NCBI RefSeq assembly: GCF_000265365.1
Contig: NC_018011.1
Coordinates: forward strand, 124,001-188,000
Direction of reading: 5' to 3'
Source of the DNA: Alistipes finegoldii DSM 17242
Lineage (GTDB): Bacteria > Bacteroidota > Bacteroidia > Bacteroidales > Rikenellaceae
DNA: 64,000 nucleotides
In this document: positions 17,989 to 27,441 of the stretch, piece by piece
Numbering within the stretch: the stretch's first letter is position 1
Layout: each line of letters starts with the position of its first letter
Notes under the pieces: generated by a model
The model's input: only the letters and a program-made list of their open reading frames with translations
Told to the model about the DNA's origin: nothing
Databases searched by the model: none
Position numbers and translations under genes: made by a program

Positions 17989-20346
17989 CTATTTATTTTC
18001 GTTGTTTTCGTGATTCTCCTCCTGCGCCTGACGGTCGATCAGCTTCACTTTCTCGATCGCGGCGGCCATATCCTCACGGGCGCGCTCGATCTTGGCCTTC
18101 ACGTCGGCGATCAGCGACTCGGCGTTCTTCGACTTGGCGAAGAAACCGATATTGTTCTCCAGCAGGCCGATCTCCTGCTCCAACTGGCGCACCTTGCCGT
18201 AGAGCCGTTCGCGCTCCGAACGCAGGCGGCTGCCGCCCGCCGACTTGAACGACGACACCTTCTCGCGGAAACGGTTCATCGAACGGTCGCGCTCGGTGCC
18301 GCGCAGCGTGTTGAACAGCGCATCGACGGCGGCCTTGTACTTCTTCTGCACGGCGTCCTTCTGCTTGATGGGTACGAACCCGATCTCGCCCCAGCGGCGC
18401 TGGAAGTCGCGGATCACGTCGTAACCGCCCGTCTTGACATCGGCCGCGGCCATCTCTTCCAGCAGCGCGAGCTTCTTCTTCAGATTCTCCTCGTGCTCGC
18501 CGTCCACGCTGGCGAAATGCGCGCCCTTGCGCTCGAAGAATTTGTCGCACGCCGCGCGGAAACGCCGCCAGATCGCATCCGAATGCCGGCGCGACACGGC
18601 GCCGATCTCCTTCCAGCGGGCCTGCAGGGCGATCAGCTCGTCGGTCGCCTTCTTCCACTCCTCGCTGTTCATCAGCGACTCGGCGGCCTCGCATATTTCG
18701 GTCTTGAGCTGCAGATTATGCTCCATCTCGGCCTTCACGCCCGAATAGAACTGACGCTTGGCCTCGAAGAACCTGTCGCACGCCGTGCGGAAACGTTCAT
18801 ATATGCGGTTGTTGTCCTTCTTGGGCGCGAAGCCGATGGTCTTCCACGTCTTCTGAATCTCCAGCAGACGGTCGCTGGCCCGGTTCCACTCCTTGCGGGT
18901 GGTGAGCGGCTGCGCGGCCAGCTCCTCGGTGGCGGCGCAAAGCTCCGTCTTCAGTTCGAGGTTGCGGACCTGCTCGCCCTTCAGCGCCTCGAAGTGCTCC
19001 TGATGCTGTTTGTTGATCCGGCTCGACGCCGCCTTGAAACGCTCCCACAGCACCTCCTTGTATTCGTTGGCCACGGGACCCGTCTCGCGCCATTCGTCGT
19101 GCAGTTTCTGCAGTTTGTGGAACGCTTCGACCACCGAAGGCTCCAGCACGAGCGCCTCGGCCTGCTCGCACAGGGTCACCTTCTGCTCGTAATTCTTCTT
19201 CAGGTCCAGATCGCGCAGCTCCTTGTTGATCTTGATGAAGCTGTAGAAATTCTCGACGTGCAGGTTATAGGTCTCCCACAAATCCTTGACGTTCTGCAGG
19301 GGCACGATGCCGGTCTCCTTCCAGCGCTGCTGCAACTCGCGGAATTTGGTAAAGGTATGGTTGAGCGTCTCGTCCGAATTGACCAGCTCCTTCAGTTCTT
19401 CGATAATTCCCAGCTTGACCTGCAGGTTCTTCTCCTTCTCGGCTTCGAGATTGGCGATGAACTCGTCGCGGCGACGGCGGTACTCCTTGAACAGCTCCTT
19501 GAGCTGCACTTCGACCCCGTCCACTGCCGGCGCGAAATCCTCTTCGGCGCCGCCCTCCTCGATGAATTTGCGGCGTGCGGCTTCGACCTCGGCACGGCGG
19601 ATGCGGTAGAAGGCGATCTTCAGCGCCTCCACATCCCGGCGGATCGACTGCACGGGCTGCTCTTCGAGCATGCGCGTGAATAAAGCCACCAGCTCCTCCT
19701 TGCCCCGGCCCGTGAATTTGTCTTCGGTATCGGCGGCGCTTCCCGCCATCTGCTCGGCCTCGGCCTCCTCGGCGGTCTCGCCCTCTAGTTCGAGTCCGGC
19801 GTCCTGCGCCGCCAGCGCGGCCTCCTCGTCCGCGAAATCCACCTGCACGTCGGACGCCGCAGCCTCCTCTTCCGTCTCAGTTACGACCGCTTCGGCCGCA
19901 GGCTTGATCCGGGCGCGCTTCGCACGCGCCGTCTCTTCTGCGGGAGCCGCTTCCGCAGCCGTTTCGGCGGCAGGAGCTTCGGCAACGACCTCTGCGGCGG
20001 GGACTTCAGCCGCAGGCATCTCCGCAGGCGCTCCCTCCCCGTCTGCAGGCGCATCTGCGGCAACCTCGCCGGCAGCAGGCGCATCTGCGGCAACCTCGCC
20101 GGCAGCAGGAGCTTCCGCAGCCGTTTCGGCGACGGTCTCTTCGGCCAGCGCTTCGCTTACGGGCGCCTCGGCGGCGGACGCTGCGGGTTCGCCCTGCGCG
20201 ACAGCGGGCGTTTCGGGTTCTGCAATCGCAGCCGTTTCGGAATCAGGGACTTCGGGAGTCACTTCGGAAGTTGCCTTCTGCACATCTTCAGCAGCCTTGC
20301 TGACTTGCTCCTCAGGAGCAGGAAGAATCGGATTTTCAGTAGCCAT
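17989..20346 (-). CDS. DUF349 repeat protein with Ala/Glu-rich N-terminus
   Basis: The product has 785 residues. Residues about 1-200 are a low-complexity Ala/Glu/Pro segment, probably disordered and partly made of a duplicated 10-residue unit. The rest is a row of at least five DUF349 modules, each with a W-K/E-x-x-G core (RWKETGIVP, EWRETGPV, TWKTIGFAPK, RWKEIGAVSR, RWGEIGFVP), strongly helical and coiled-coil in character. Such proteins are cytoplasmic; their function is not established. It is the first gene of the pyrG-yidC run and has a promoter 48 bp upstream. Confidence 0.85.
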   Translation of the reverse strand: MATENPILPAPEEQVSKAAEDVQKATSEVTPEVPDSETAAIAEPETPAVAQGEPAASAAEAPVSEALAEETVAETAAEAPAAGEVAADAPAAGEVAADAPADGEGAPAEMPAAEVPAAEVVAEAPAAETAAEAAPAEETARAKRARIKPAAEAVVTETEEEAAASDVQVDFADEEAALAAQDAGLELEGETAEEAEAEQMAGSAADTEDKFTGRGKEELVALFTRMLEEQPVQSIRRDVEALKIAFYRIRRAEVEAARRKFIEEGGAEEDFAPAVDGVEVQLKELFKEYRRRRDEFIANLEAEKEKNLQVKLGIIEELKELVNSDETLNHTFTKFRELQQRWKETGIVPLQNVKDLWETYNLHVENFYSFIKINKELRDLDLKKNYEQKVTLCEQAEALVLEPSVVEAFHKLQKLHDEWRETGPVANEYKEVLWERFKAASSRINKQHQEHFEALKGEQVRNLELKTELCAATEELAAQPLTTRKEWNRASDRLLEIQKTWKTIGFAPKKDNNRIYERFRTACDRFFEAKRQFYSGVKAEMEHNLQLKTEICEAAESLMNSEEWKKATDELIALQARWKEIGAVSRRHSDAIWRRFRAACDKFFERKGAHFASVDGEHEENLKKKLALLEEMAAADVKTGGYDVIRDFQRRWGEIGFVPIKQKDAVQKKYKAAVDALFNTLRGTERDRSMNRFREKVSSFKSAGGSRLRSERERLYGKVRQLEQEIGLLENNIGFFAKSKNAESLIADVKAKIERAREDMAAAIEKVKLIDRQAQEENHENNENK
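20051..20110. repeat. 30-bp tandem duplication inside the DUF349 gene
   Basis: Two adjacent 30-bp units (GCATCTGCGGCAACCTCGCC plus 10 bases) differ only at the last base. The length is a multiple of three, so the duplication adds one 10-residue Ala/Glu-rich unit in frame. Confidence 0.9.
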
Positions 20347-20394
20347 CTCAATACACGTTTTTGAGTTCCATATATACGGAAGTATATAAATCTC

Positions 20395-20402
20395 GCAAAT
20401 AT
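20395..20402 (-). promoter_or_regulatory. -7 box TATATTTG for the DUF349-pyrG-yidC run
   Basis: TAnnTTTG match on the minus strand 48 bp upstream of the DUF349 protein start codon. Confidence 0.6.
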
Positions 20403-20522
20403 AACCATTTTTCCCGTGCCGCCGAACGATTTCGCCGGAAATTTGCTAACTTCGCACAAGATATGCGCGGCACACGGCCAACCGGTCGCCGGTGCGCCGC
20501 CGAAAACGCATTGACCGAAATT

Positions 20523-21191
20523 ATGAGCCACCGCATCCTGCTCGTCGACGACGAACCCGACATCCTCGAATTCGTGAAATACACCCTCGTCAAGGAGGGT
20601 TACGAGGTATTCACGGCCCAGAACGGAGCCGAAGCGCTGAAAGCCGCGGCGCAGCACCGCCCCCACCTGATCCTGCTGGACATGATGATGCCCGTGATGG
20701 ACGGGGCGCAGACCTGCCGCGCCATCCGCGAGGACCCGCAGCTGCGCGACACGATGGTCGTCTTCCTCTCGGCCTTGGGCGAAGAGGAACAGCAGCTGGC
20801 CGGCTTCGGCGTGGGGGCCGACGACTACCTGACCAAGCCGATCAAGATGAAACTGCTGGTCAGCCGCGTGCAGGCCATCCTCAAGCGCATCGACGCCGGA
20901 AAGGCCCCCGCTCCGGCGGAGGAGGGCGTCGCCATGGACCGCGAGCGCTACACCGTCACGCGCGACGGCCGCGAAATCAGCCTGCCCCGCAAGGAGTTCG
21001 CCCTCTTGGACCTGCTCTACTCGTCACCGGGCAAACTCTTCTCGCGCGAAGAGATATATGCCCGGATCTGGGGTTCGGAGGTGGTCGTGGGCGACCGCAC
21101 CATCGACGTGCACATCCGCAAACTGCGCCAGAAGATCGGCGACGAAAAGATCGTCACCGTCAAGGGCGTGGGCTACAAATACGAACCGTAA
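20523..21191 (+). CDS. OmpR/PhoB-family response regulator
   Basis: The product has 222 residues from ATG 20523 (MSHRILLVDDEPDILEF); a longer frame begins in the divergent promoter region and is rejected. The receiver domain has the acidic pair D9/D10, phospho-acceptor D53 (LLDMMMP) and K105 (YLTKP). The C-terminal winged helix (EFALLDLLYSSPGKLFSREEIYARIWG...VGDRTIDVHIRKLRQKIG) binds DNA. No histidine kinase is adjacent, so it is an orphan here. proB follows after 28 bp containing a small CCGGGCG/CGCCCGG hairpin. Confidence 0.93.
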   Translation: MSHRILLVDDEPDILEFVKYTLVKEGYEVFTAQNGAEALKAAAQHRPHLILLDMMMPVMDGAQTCRAIREDPQLRDTMVVFLSALGEEEQQLAGFGVGADDYLTKPIKMKLLVSRVQAILKRIDAGKAPAPAEEGVAMDRERYTVTRDGREISLPRKEFALLDLLYSSPGKLFSREEIYARIWGSEVVVGDRTIDVHIRKLRQKIGDEKIVTVKGVGYKYEP

Positions 21192-21219
21192 CGCCGGGCG
21201 ACGCCCGGACCGCAAAGAC

Positions 21220-22311
21220 ATGGACAGAACCAGCAAATACCGCCGCATCGTCATCAAGGCTGGCAGCAACGTGCTGACCCGCGACGACGGACGCCCCGAC
21301 ACCACGCGCATTTCGTCCCTCGTGGAGCAGATCGCCCGGCTGCACCGCGCCGGCATCGAGGTGATCCTCGTCTCGTCGGGCGCCGTGGCTTCGGGCCGCA
21401 GCGTCCTCGAACAGCGCACGGGCCGCATCGACACCGTATCGGCCCGCCAGCTCTTCTCGGCCGTAGGTCAGGTGAAGTTGCTGAACCGCTACTACGACCT
21501 CTTCAACGAATACGGCATCGTCTGCGGGCAGGTGCTCACCACCAAGGAGAGCCTCTCCACGCGGCGGCAGTATCTCAACCAGCGCAACTGCATGGAGGTC
21601 ATGCTCGCCAACGGCGTGATCCCGATCGTCAACGAGAACGACACCATCTCGGTCACCGAGCTGATGTTCACCGACAACGACGAACTTTCGGGACTCGTGG
21701 CGGCCATGATGCAGGCCGAAGCGCTGATTATCCTGAGCAACATCGACGGCATCTACGACGGCTCGCCCTCCGACCCCTCGTCGCAGGTGATCCGCCGCGT
21801 GAAACCCTCCGAAGACCTCTCGCGGTACATCGACCCGGCGCGCTCGTCGCGGGGCCGGGGCGGCATGGCGACCAAGAGCCGCATCTCGTCACGCGTGGCC
21901 GGCGAGGGCATCGAAGTCATCATCGCCAACGGCCGCCGCGACAACATCCTGACCGCTCTGGCGCTGACCGGCGAGGAGGTGCTCTGCACCCGTTTCGAAC
22001 CCGCCCCGCACACGGCGTCGGGCGTCAAAATGTGGATCGCCAGCAGCGAAGGCTTCGCCAAAGGCGTCCTGCGCATCGACGAAGGCGCCGCAGCGGCCGT
22101 CCGGGCCAGCAAGGCCGCCAGCATCCTCGCCGTGGGCGTCACGGCCGTCGAGGGCGATTTCGAACGCGACGATTTGGTGCGCATCCTCTCGCCCGACGGA
22201 ACGCAGCTGGCCGTGGGCCGCATCTCGTGCGACAGCGAAACCGCACGCCGCAACATCGGGCGCAAAGGGCTGAAACCCCTCGTCCACTGCGATTACCTCT
22301 ACCTCGAATAA
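21220..22311 (+). CDS. proB: Glutamate 5-kinase
   Basis: The product has 363 residues. The amino-acid kinase domain begins RRIVIKAGSNVLT and has the VSSGAVASG and NENDTIS segments typical of ProB; a C-terminal PUA domain (ILAVGVTAVEGDFERDDLVRI) is present as in E. coli ProB. It phosphorylates glutamate in the first step of proline synthesis. The ATG at 21220 is preferred to an upstream frame that overlaps the response regulator. proA follows after 7 bp. Confidence 0.94.
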   Translation: MDRTSKYRRIVIKAGSNVLTRDDGRPDTTRISSLVEQIARLHRAGIEVILVSSGAVASGRSVLEQRTGRIDTVSARQLFSAVGQVKLLNRYYDLFNEYGIVCGQVLTTKESLSTRRQYLNQRNCMEVMLANGVIPIVNENDTISVTELMFTDNDELSGLVAAMMQAEALIILSNIDGIYDGSPSDPSSQVIRRVKPSEDLSRYIDPARSSRGRGGMATKSRISSRVAGEGIEVIIANGRRDNILTALALTGEEVLCTRFEPAPHTASGVKMWIASSEGFAKGVLRIDEGAAAAVRASKAASILAVGVTAVEGDFERDDLVRILSPDGTQLAVGRISCDSETARRNIGRKGLKPLVHCDYLYLE

Positions 22312-22318
22312 GACGACT

Positions 22319-23569
22319 ATGGAATACGAATCCCTGTTCAAAGCCGCCCGTCAGGCCGGAACGCTTCTGGCCGAGACCGAAACCGAACGACTCGGACGCA
22401 CGCTGATGCACGCCGCACAACTGCTGCGCACGCATACGCCCCGCCTGCTCGAAGCCAACGCCCGCGACCTCGAAGCCATGACCCCCGACTCGCCGCTGCG
22501 CGACCGTCTGCGGCTGACTCCGGAGCGCATCGCCGCCATCGCCGACGACATGGAAGCCGTCGCGCACCTGCCCTCGCCGCAGGGCGAAGAGCTGGAGCGG
22601 CGCACCCGGCCCAACGGAATGACCATCGTCAAACGGCGGGTTCCGTTCGGCGTGGTCGGCATGATCTGCGAAGCGCGGCCCAACGTCACGGCCGACATCT
22701 TCTCGCTCTGTATCAAAACGGGCAACGCCTGCGTGCTGAAGGGCGGCGGCGACGCCCGTCACTCCAACGAAGCCATCGCCGCCCTGCTGCACGAAGCCCT
22801 GCGCAGCGAAGGCATCGACGAACACGCCTTCACCCTGCTTCCTTCGGACCACGCCTCCGTCGGAGCGCTGCTGAACGCCGTGGGTTACGTCGACGTCGTC
22901 ATTCCGCGTGGCGGCGCGGGCCTGATCCGCTTCGTGCGCGAAAACGCCCGCGTTCCGGTCATCGAAACCGGCGCCGGCATCGTCCACACCTACTTCGACC
23001 GCGACGGCGACCTCGCAAAAGGCCGCGCCGTGGTCTGCAACGCCAAAACCCGGCGCGTCAGCGTCTGCAACGCCCTCGACTGCCTCGTCGTCCACCGCGA
23101 CCGGCTCGCCGACCTGCCGGAGCTTTGTGCCCCGCTGGCCGCCGCCCGCGTCACGGTCTACGCCGACGCCGAGGCTTTCGCGGCCCTCGGCGGACACTAC
23201 CCCGCCGACCTGCTGGAACACGCGTCCGAAGAGCATTTCGGCACGGAATTCCTCGACTACAAACTCGCCGTCAGGACCGTCGCATCGCCCGAAGAGGCCC
23301 TCGCGCACATCGCCCGCTACTCGTCGCGCCACAGCGAAGCCATCGTCACCGAAAACAAGCGGACCGCCGCGCAGTTCACGCGCGCCGTGGACGCCGCCTG
23401 CGTCTACGTCAACGTCTCGACGGCCTTCACCGACGGCGGCCAGTTCGGCTTCGGCGCCGAGGTGGGAATCTCGACCCAGAAGCTCCACGCCCGCGGTCCG
23501 ATGGGCCTTCCCGAACTGACGACCTACAAATACGTCGTCACGGGCGACGGGCAGATCCGGGAATCCTGA
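22319..23569 (+). CDS. proA: Gamma-glutamyl phosphate reductase
   Basis: The product has 416 residues, the standard ProA length. It belongs to the aldehyde dehydrogenase superfamily; VPFGVVGMICEARPNVT, GNACVLKGGGDARHSN and FGFGAEVGISTQKLHARGPMGL are ProA signatures, and the catalytic Cys lies in KTRRVSVCNALDCL. It reduces gamma-glutamyl phosphate with NADPH to the semialdehyde of the proline pathway. It forms an operon with proB. Confidence 0.95.
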   Translation: MEYESLFKAARQAGTLLAETETERLGRTLMHAAQLLRTHTPRLLEANARDLEAMTPDSPLRDRLRLTPERIAAIADDMEAVAHLPSPQGEELERRTRPNGMTIVKRRVPFGVVGMICEARPNVTADIFSLCIKTGNACVLKGGGDARHSNEAIAALLHEALRSEGIDEHAFTLLPSDHASVGALLNAVGYVDVVIPRGGAGLIRFVRENARVPVIETGAGIVHTYFDRDGDLAKGRAVVCNAKTRRVSVCNALDCLVVHRDRLADLPELCAPLAAARVTVYADAEAFAALGGHYPADLLEHASEEHFGTEFLDYKLAVRTVASPEEALAHIARYSSRHSEAIVTENKRTAAQFTRAVDAACVYVNVSTAFTDGGQFGFGAEVGISTQKLHARGPMGLPELTTYKYVVTGDGQIRES

Positions 23570-23636
23570 AGCCTTCCGCATCGGATTTCACCCGAAAAAC
23601 AACAAAAAATATAACGATTCGTAATCATTTTTTCCG

Positions 23637-23644
23637 TAAATTTG
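23637..23644 (+). promoter_or_regulatory. -7 box TAAATTTG for crcB-ackA-ptb-buk
   Basis: TAnnTTTG match 32 bp upstream of the crcB ATG; the only clear promoter before this four-gene rightward run. Confidence 0.55.
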
Positions 23645-23676
23645 CACATCCTTAAAATTAGATGTATATTTAACTT

Positions 23677-24048
23677 ATGATTCGTGAACTTATGGCCGTG
23701 GGATTCGGCGGCGCGGCGGGCAGCATCGTCCGTTATCTGCTTTCGGGCGGGATCTTGGCCGGACAGACGCTGCTGGGATTTCCGGCGGGCACGTTCACGG
23801 TCAACGCCGCGGGTTCGCTGCTGATCGGCATCCTGCTGGAAGCCAGTGTCTCCGAGACGCTGGGCTGGCTGCTCATCGTGGGATTCTGCGGAGGCTTCAC
23901 CACCTTTTCGGCCTTTTCGGCCGACACGGTGCGTCTGCTGCGGGCCGGATGCTACAATGCGGCGGCGGTTTATGTGGCGCTGAGCGTCGCGGTATGCATC
24001 GTTTTTGCAGCGCTCGGCATGTGGATCGGAACAACATTTAGGAATTAA
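23677..24048 (+). CDS. crcB: Fluoride exporter CrcB/FluC
   Basis: The product has 123 residues with four transmembrane segments. GGAAGSIVRYLLS, the NxxG segment TVNAAGSLLIG and GFCGGFTTFSAFS, with the Phe box and sodium site of Fluc channels, are clear. It exports fluoride through the inner membrane as a dual-topology dimer. No fluoride riboswitch consensus is visible in the 107-bp leader. ackA begins 15 bp later, so the two are cotranscribed. Confidence 0.93.
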   Translation: MIRELMAVGFGGAAGSIVRYLLSGGILAGQTLLGFPAGTFTVNAAGSLLIGILLEASVSETLGWLLIVGFCGGFTTFSAFSADTVRLLRAGCYNAAAVYVALSVAVCIVFAALGMWIGTTFRN

Positions 24049-24063
24049 CTACATAGAAAGACA

Positions 24064-25266
24064 ATGGTAATTTTGGTATTGAACTGCGGCAGCTCGTCGA
24101 TCAAGTATCAGGTGATCGACATGGAAGCCGCATCGAGCACACTGCTCGCAAAAGGCATCGTGGAACGTATCGGCCTGCCGGAAGGCGACCTTATCCATAA
24201 ACCCGTCGGCAAACAGCCTTTCGAGCTGCACCGTCCGATTCCCGACCACACGACGGGCATCAAACTCGTGCTCGACGCCCTCACCGCCCCGGAGCACGGC
24301 GTCATCCGCTCGCTGGACGAGGTGAAAGCCGTCGGCCACCGCGTAGCCCACGGCGGCGAATTCTTCCCCGAAAGCTGCATCGTCACCGAGGAGGTCAAGA
24401 GCAAAATCCGCTCGCTGTTCGAGATCGCGCCGCTGCACAATCCCGCCAACCTCGAAGGCGTGCTTTCGATCGAGAAGGTGCTGCCGGGAACGCCGCAGGT
24501 CACGGTCTTCGACACGTCGTTCCACCAGACCATTCCGGCCGTCAATTTCATGTACGCGCTGCCCCACGCCTATTACGACAAATACCGCGTGCGCAAATAC
24601 GGCTTCCACGGCACCAGCCACAAATACGTGGCGCAGACCGGCGCCAAACTCGCGGGACTGGACTTCGAGAATTCGAAGATCATCACCTGCCACATCGGCA
24701 ACGGCGCTTCGGTGACGGCCGTGCTGAACGGCAAGTCGTTCGACACGTCGATGGGCTTCTCGCCCGTGGACGGACTGGTCATGGGCACCCGCTGCGGCAA
24801 CGTCGATCCCAGCGCCGTCACCTTCATCGGCGAAAAGGAGGGCATGTCCTACGCCGAGCTGAACGAAATGATGAACAAGAAATCGGGCGTGCTGGGTCTT
24901 ACCGACCTTTCGAGCGACATGCGCGACATCGACCTCGCCTACGACGAGGGTAATCCCCGCGCCATTCTGGCCCGCGACATGCACTACGGACGCATCCGCA
25001 AATTCGTCGGCGAATACGCAGCCGAAATGGGCGGCGTGGACATGATCGTCTTCACGGGCGGCGTCGGCGAGAATTCGTGCGAGATGCGCGAGAGCGTCTG
25101 CACGGGTCTCGAATTCATGGGCGTCGAATTCGACCGCGAGGCCAACAAGGGCGCCCGCGGCGTAAACAAAATCCTCTCTACTCCCGGTTCGCGCGTCAAA
25201 GTGGCCGTCATCGCCACCGACGAGGAGCTGGTCATCGCTACCGACACATACAATCTCGTAAAATAA
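24064..25266 (+). CDS. ackA: Acetate kinase
   Basis: The product has 400 residues, the standard AckA length. VLNCGSSSIKYQV (phosphate loop), HRVAHGG, FDTSFHQTIP, KYGFHGTSHKYV, CHIGNGASVTA and VFTGGVGENS are family signatures. It makes ATP and acetate from acetyl phosphate. It is followed after 25 bp by ptb and then buk, so the operon carries two acyl kinases around one acyltransferase. Confidence 0.96.
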   Translation: MVILVLNCGSSSIKYQVIDMEAASSTLLAKGIVERIGLPEGDLIHKPVGKQPFELHRPIPDHTTGIKLVLDALTAPEHGVIRSLDEVKAVGHRVAHGGEFFPESCIVTEEVKSKIRSLFEIAPLHNPANLEGVLSIEKVLPGTPQVTVFDTSFHQTIPAVNFMYALPHAYYDKYRVRKYGFHGTSHKYVAQTGAKLAGLDFENSKIITCHIGNGASVTAVLNGKSFDTSMGFSPVDGLVMGTRCGNVDPSAVTFIGEKEGMSYAELNEMMNKKSGVLGLTDLSSDMRDIDLAYDEGNPRAILARDMHYGRIRKFVGEYAAEMGGVDMIVFTGGVGENSCEMRESVCTGLEFMGVEFDREANKGARGVNKILSTPGSRVKVAVIATDEELVIATDTYNLVK

Positions 25267-25291
25267 TTTTCAAAGCACATTTCCACAACTT

Positions 25292-26200
25292 ATGATCCAA
25301 CATCTTACTGAAATCGTCGAGGAGGCGAGAAAAAGAGGTAAAAAACGGCTGGCCGTGGCATACGGTCAGGATTCACATACGCTGGAGGCGGTGTACGAAG
25401 CCTACAAGGAGGGCCTCGTGGAGCCTACGCTTTACGGCGAAAAAAGCGTTATCGAGCAGGTCTGCGCCGAGAACGACATCGACATCAAGGCATTCAACAT
25501 CGTCGATGAAACCAGCGACGTCAAGTGCGTGCAGCAGGCCGTCGCGGCCGTCGTTGCCGGCAATGCCGACGTGCTGATGAAGGGACTGGTCTCGACCGAC
25601 AAATACATGCGCGGCATTCTCAACAAGGAAGCAGGACTGTTTCCCCCGAAAGGCGTGCTGAGCCACGTGTCGATCGTCGAGATGCCCTGCTACCACAAAC
25701 TGCTCGTCATTTCGGACGTGGCGGTGATTCCGCTGCCCGACTTCAAGCAGAAAACCGTGCAGATCGGCTACCTCGCGCGCACAGCCAACCTGCTGGGCAT
25801 CAAGACTCCGAAAATCGCCTGCATCGCTCCGTCGGAACAGTTGCTTCCCAACGTCATCTCTTCGACTGAGGGCGCGCTGCTGGCCAAAATGGGCGACCGC
25901 GGACAGCTGGGCGACGTCGTCGTAGACGGTCCCCTGTCTCTCGACGTGGCGCTCTACAAGGACGTTGCGGAACACAAGAAGGTCAAAGGCTCGTCCGTCG
26001 CGGGCGATCCCGACTGCCTGCTCTTCCCCAACCTCGAATCGGCCAACGTCTTCTTCAAGTCGGTGACGCACCTCTGCGGCGGCGAACTGGCCGCCATGGT
26101 CATGGGAACGAAAGTCCCCTGCGTGCTGACCTCGCGCGGCGACACCAGCAAGACCAAGCTCTACTCGATCGCGCTGGCCTGTCTGGCCGTGAAGCAGTAA
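25292..26200 (+). CDS. ptb: Phosphate butyryltransferase/phosphate acetyltransferase family
   Basis: The product has 302 residues, matching Ptb (about 300) and too short for a long-form Pta. GNADVLMKGLVSTDKYMRGILN and MGDRGQLGDVVVDGPLSLDVAL are Pta/Ptb family motifs. It exchanges the CoA of an acyl-CoA for phosphate. The buk gene next door makes butyryl or a branched acyl group the likely substrate, but the direct partner ackA makes acetyl-CoA possible too. Confidence 0.85.
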   Translation: MIQHLTEIVEEARKRGKKRLAVAYGQDSHTLEAVYEAYKEGLVEPTLYGEKSVIEQVCAENDIDIKAFNIVDETSDVKCVQQAVAAVVAGNADVLMKGLVSTDKYMRGILNKEAGLFPPKGVLSHVSIVEMPCYHKLLVISDVAVIPLPDFKQKTVQIGYLARTANLLGIKTPKIACIAPSEQLLPNVISSTEGALLAKMGDRGQLGDVVVDGPLSLDVALYKDVAEHKKVKGSSVAGDPDCLLFPNLESANVFFKSVTHLCGGELAAMVMGTKVPCVLTSRGDTSKTKLYSIALACLAVKQ

Positions 26201-26213
26201 GACAGCCTGAACC

Positions 26214-26239
26214 AACCCACCAACCTAACCCACCAACCT
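26214..26239. repeat. 13-bp tandem repeat in the ptb-buk spacer
   Basis: AACCCACCAACCT occurs twice back to back upstream of the buk start codon. No hairpin is formed. Confidence 0.85.
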
Positions 26240-26258
26240 AATTAACCGGAACCGATTT

Positions 26259-27326
26259 ATGGGCTTCAAAATTCTAGCGATAAATCCCGGCTCTACTTCA
26301 ACGAAGGTCGCCCTCTACGACGAGGAGCGGCCTTTGTTGGATCTGACCCTGCGTCACTCGGCGGAACAGATCGCACACTACCCCAACATCATCGACCAGC
26401 TCGACTGGCGCCGTGACATGATCCTCACGGCATTGAAGGAACACGGCTTCGACATCATGTCCCTCGCTGCCGTAATCGGCCGCGGCGGCCTCATCAAACC
26501 CATTCCCGCCGGCGTGTACGAAGTGAACGACGCCATGCGCCGCGACCTGCAGCACGCCACGATGGAGCACGCCTCCAACCTCGGCGGTCTGCTGGCCGAC
26601 GGAATCGCGGCGACCGCAGGCATCAAAGCCTACATCGCCGACCCCGTGGTCGTGGACGAAATGGACGACATAGCACGCCTGAGCGGGCATCCCGACTGCC
26701 CGCGGCGTTCGATCTTCCACGCACTCAACCAGAAAGCCACGGCCCGCCTGCACTGCGACCGCATCGGCATCGTCTACGAGAAGGCGAACCTCGTAGTCGC
26801 CCACCTCGGCGGCGGCATCTCGGTCGCGGCCCACAAGCAGGGCCGCGTCGTCGACGTGAACAACGCCCTCGACGGCGACGGACCGTTCGCACCGGAGCGC
26901 GCCGGAACCCTTCCCGCCGGCGAACTGGTCGATCTCTGCTTTTCGGGCCGCTACACGCGGCACGACATCCAGCAGATGCTGGCCGGCAAAGGCGGTCTCG
27001 TAGCGCATCTGGGGACCAACTCCATGATACAGGTCATGGAGCGCATCGGTGAGGGCGACGAAAAAGCCCGCGTGGTGAAGGACGCCATGTGCTACGGTAT
27101 CGTGAAGCAGATCGGCGCCATGGCCGCCGCCCTCGGCGGACGGGTTGACGCCGTCATCCTGACAGGCGGCATCGCCCACAACAAATCCGTCGTGGAGTAC
27201 ATTTCGGAATTCTGCTCGTTCATCGCCCCCATCGCGGTCTACCCCGGCGAGAACGAACTCGAATCGCTCGTCACCAACGCGCTGGTCGTCCTGCGGGGCG
27301 TCATCACCCCGAAGGTCTACGCCTGA
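26259..27326 (+). CDS. buk: Butyrate kinase
   Basis: The product has 355 residues. KILAINPGSTSTKVALYD is the Buk version of the acetokinase phosphate loop, followed by GRGGLIKPIPAGVYEVND, HASNLGGLLAD and VVAHLGGGISVAAH. It makes ATP from butyryl (or isobutyryl) phosphate. It is the last gene of the crcB-ackA-ptb-buk run and is followed by a strong terminator. Confidence 0.94.
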   Translation: MGFKILAINPGSTSTKVALYDEERPLLDLTLRHSAEQIAHYPNIIDQLDWRRDMILTALKEHGFDIMSLAAVIGRGGLIKPIPAGVYEVNDAMRRDLQHATMEHASNLGGLLADGIAATAGIKAYIADPVVVDEMDDIARLSGHPDCPRRSIFHALNQKATARLHCDRIGIVYEKANLVVAHLGGGISVAAHKQGRVVDVNNALDGDGPFAPERAGTLPAGELVDLCFSGRYTRHDIQQMLAGKGGLVAHLGTNSMIQVMERIGEGDEKARVVKDAMCYGIVKQIGAMAAALGGRVDAVILTGGIAHNKSVVEYISEFCSFIAPIAVYPGENELESLVTNALVVLRGVITPKVYA

Positions 27327-27353
27327 CGGCCGGGGAGGGTCTTCCACCCCGAC

Positions 27354-27396
27354 AAAAAACCGCCGGTTACACCCCAAGGTATAACCGGCGGTTATT
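27354..27396. terminator. Bidirectional intrinsic terminator
   Basis: Arms AACCGCCGGTTA / TAACCGGCGGTT with A and T tracts, between converging buk and flippase genes. Confidence 0.88.
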
Positions 27397-27441
27397 TTTA
27401 CCGACGCTCCGTGAATCGGCCCCCGACGCAAGCAGCGCGAA

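Noticed and set aside
23570..23676. Fluoride riboswitch before crcB
   Set aside because: The conserved fluoride-aptamer sequence blocks are not visible in the AT-rich 107-bp leader.
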